Origin: an uncultured Lachnospiraceae bacterium
GTDB lineage: Bacteria; Bacillota; Clostridia; Lachnospirales; Lachnospiraceae
Assembly (NCBI GenBank): GCA_944383835.1
Contig: CALWRE010000180.1
Coordinates: forward strand, 1-64,000
DNA length: 64,000 nucleotides
Direction of reading: 5' to 3'
How positions within the stretch are numbered: position 1 is the first letter of the stretch; every line of letters begins with the position of its first letter. The notes beneath the pieces were generated by a model, which was given only the letters and a program-made list of their open reading frames with translations, was not told the origin of the DNA and made no database searches. The translations under genes were made by a program, and so were the position numbers. This document shows, in pieces, positions 62,729-64,000 of this stretch.

Positions 62729-63607
62729 TCAGGACAGGGAGGAAATATCTCTGCCGAAATATTTCTCGGACAGTTCGGAGAGCACGCCCTCTTCCCGCAG
62801 CTCATCGATGGCCTGGTTGACAGCCTCCCGCAGGCTGGCCGTCTCCTCTCCCATCCGCATCGGAATGCCGACGGGATCCGCCGTATCGGTGATCACGGCG
62901 ATTTTTACATTGGCGTCAGGATGGGCCCGCAGATAGTCGTCATAGGTCTCCTGTGAATTCAGGGTCGCATCGATGCGGCCGGAAAGCAGAAGCTCCATGG
63001 TCTGATTCAGATCGTCCACACCGGTCACCTCCGCCCCGTACTGCTGCGCCAGCTGCGCATAGGTGCTGGTGATGGTGTTGGCAGTAGTCTTTCCCTCCAG
63101 ATCTTCCAGGGAGTTGATCTCATCGTAGTCGCCGCGGACAATTACCACCGCCCGGTTGTAGGCGTAGGGCTCGCTGAAATCGTACTGTTGCTGCCTTTCC
63201 TCGGTAATATTGACGCCGTTTACCATGATGTCATAGCGTCCGGCGCTCACGCCGGCCAGCAGGCCGTCGAAATTTCCCTCCACAAAGGTAGCCGTTACGC
63301 CCAGCTTCTCTGCAATGTTCTGGGCCACCTCCACGTCGTAGCCCACCAGATTGCCCGCCTCATCGTGGTAATTCCAGGGAGACCAGGTGCCCTCCAGGGC
63401 GACGATGATCTCTCCCCTCTGCTGAATCTGCTCCAGCAAGTCGCCGGAGGCCTCGGCCTGGGTTTCCCCGGAGGCCTGCGTCCCTTGCGCCGCCGTCTCT
63501 CCTCCCGCAGCCTGCGTCGGATCACTTGCCTGCGAGCAGCCGCTCAGGCAGAAAACACTGAGCAGGCATATCATCAGTATTGCCAATGTCAGATTTCTTT
63601 TCTTCAT
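62729..63607 (-). CDS. Amino acid ABC transporter substrate-binding lipoprotein
   Basis: 292 residues from the ATG at 63607 (GGAGAGTGAAC upstream). A lipobox LSVFCLSGC marks lipidation at about residue 24. An Ala/Glu/Gln/Thr-rich linker follows. EGTWSPWNYHDEAGNLVGYDVEVAQNIAEKLG and PVGIPMRMGEETASLREAVNQAIDELREEG are typical of the polar amino acid (SBP_bac_3) family. It delivers a polar amino acid, perhaps cystine or glutamine, to the permease. The ATPase gene is upstream, the permease is outside the window. Confidence 0.93.
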   Translation of the reverse strand: MKKRNLTLAILMICLLSVFCLSGCSQASDPTQAAGGETAAQGTQASGETQAEASGDLLEQIQQRGEIIVALEGTWSPWNYHDEAGNLVGYDVEVAQNIAEKLGVTATFVEGNFDGLLAGVSAGRYDIMVNGVNITEERQQQYDFSEPYAYNRAVVIVRGDYDEINSLEDLEGKTTANTITSTYAQLAQQYGAEVTGVDDLNQTMELLLSGRIDATLNSQETYDDYLRAHPDANVKIAVITDTADPVGIPMRMGEETASLREAVNQAIDELREEGVLSELSEKYFGRDISSLS

Positions 63608-63702
63608 GTTCACTCTCCTCTTTTCTTTCTATTTTTTTCTATCTTTTTCTATTCCAAAAAGCATAGTTGAAACCATAAAACAGCTTATACGGCGGGGAAC
63701 CT

Positions 63703-64000
63703 CTATTCTTCCTCGTCGAACAGGCGAAGGAAGGCACGGGTCCTCTCTTCCTTCGGATGCTGGAAGAATTCCTTGGAATTTCCCTCTTCCACCACCACCC
63801 CGTTCTCCATAAAGATAACGCGGTTGGACACCTCCCGCGCAAAGCCCATCTCATGGGTCACGACCACCATGGTCATCCCCTCGGCGGCAAGTTCGCGCAT
63901 GACGGAGAGAACCTCCCCGGTCAGCTCCGGATCCAGGGCCGAGGTGGGCTCGTCAAAGTAGATGAGCTCCGGCTCCGTCGCCATGGCCCTGGCAATGGCC
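63703..64000 (-). CDS. Amino acid ABC transporter ATP-binding protein, cut by window edge
   Basis: The last 98 codons are in the window; the 5' part is beyond 64000. [26 protein letters not shown] contains Walker B and the D-loop; [26 protein letters not shown] holds the switch His, both typical of GlnQ-type ATPases. The C-terminus [17 protein letters not shown] is normal. It lies 95 bases upstream of the binding-protein gene on the same strand. Confidence 0.95.
   Translation of the reverse strand, partial: AIARAMATEPELIYFDEPTSALDPELTGEVLSVMRELAAEGMTMVVVTHEMGFAREVSNRVIFMENGVVVEEGNSKEFFQHPKEERTRAFLRLFDEEE

Overview
The window looks like the chromosome of an anaerobic Gram-positive gut bacterium of the Clostridia, most like a Lachnospiraceae member. 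The basis is the style of the genes (fused NfnAB-type oxidoreductase, extracellular flavin-dependent reductase, fructose-family PTS, DegV, YqeG, LuxS, AdeC), strong AGGAGG-type ribosome binding sites, many lipoproteins, and compact co-directional operons with 4-8 bp overlaps. I see no rRNA, tRNA or CRISPR array. Most genes lie on the minus strand.

Layout. 0.1-2.5 kb: a three-gene operon of a flavin/ferredoxin protein, a zinc-type macrodomain ADP-ribosyl hydrolase and a class M sirtuin. 2.5-5.1 kb: a decayed zone with a deleted and frameshifted GNAT gene, a shortened DUF4160 gene, a NUDIX gene, a gene remnant and a palindromic element. 5.1-8.7 kb: rlmH, a large secreted flavin reductase, and a branched hairpin element that forms the leader of a small membrane-protein gene. 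8.9-16.6 kb: a sugar operon (fructose-family PTS IIA/IIC/IIB, two ribulose-phosphate-epimerase-like enzymes, an Fe-alcohol dehydrogenase, a transaldolase-like aldolase, a YitT protein) with a divergent PTS-type regulator. 16.7-26.6 kb: cupin, NfnAB-like fusion, aspartate aminotransferase, metY behind a 69-bp direct repeat, argS, efp, yqeG, nrdR.

26.8-31.1 kb holds three broken loci: a DUF6056-like membrane protein, and a beta-glucoside PTS locus in which a BglG-type regulator is fused out of frame to a GH1 gene and the IIC gene has a 5' frameshift. 31.2-36.6 kb: LytTR response regulator, GHKL sensor kinase, lipoprotein, two membrane proteins and an ABC ATPase in one tight operon, with an NAD-dependent epimerase-like gene upstream. 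37.9-41.7 kb (plus strand): RluF-like pseudouridine synthase, ligA, metA. 41.7-44.2 kb: XRE regulator, Cof-type phosphatase, TIGR04076 protein. 44.3-51.8 kb: an orphan molybdopterin oxidoreductase tightly behind ppk-ppx, then a GT4 glycosyltransferase and a TVP38-family protein. 52.2-58.8 kb: two MATE exporters around a D-Ala-D-Ala carboxypeptidase, luxS, a tyrosine phosphatase, DegV. 59-62.4 kb: adenine deaminase, a PIN/RelB toxin-antitoxin pair flanked by duplicated host sequence, and a flavodoxin-fold reductase. 62.7-64 kb: an amino-acid ABC transporter, cut by the window edge.

Functional links. MetA carries Glu at position 111, the acetyl-CoA signature, which fits MetY using O-acetylhomoserine; LuxS completes the activated-methyl cycle. 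The PTS operon contains a complete import, epimerise and cleave logic for an unknown sugar. The sirtuin and macrodomain are a writer/eraser pair for protein ADP-ribosylation, but the usual lipoyl-carrier partners are not present within the window.
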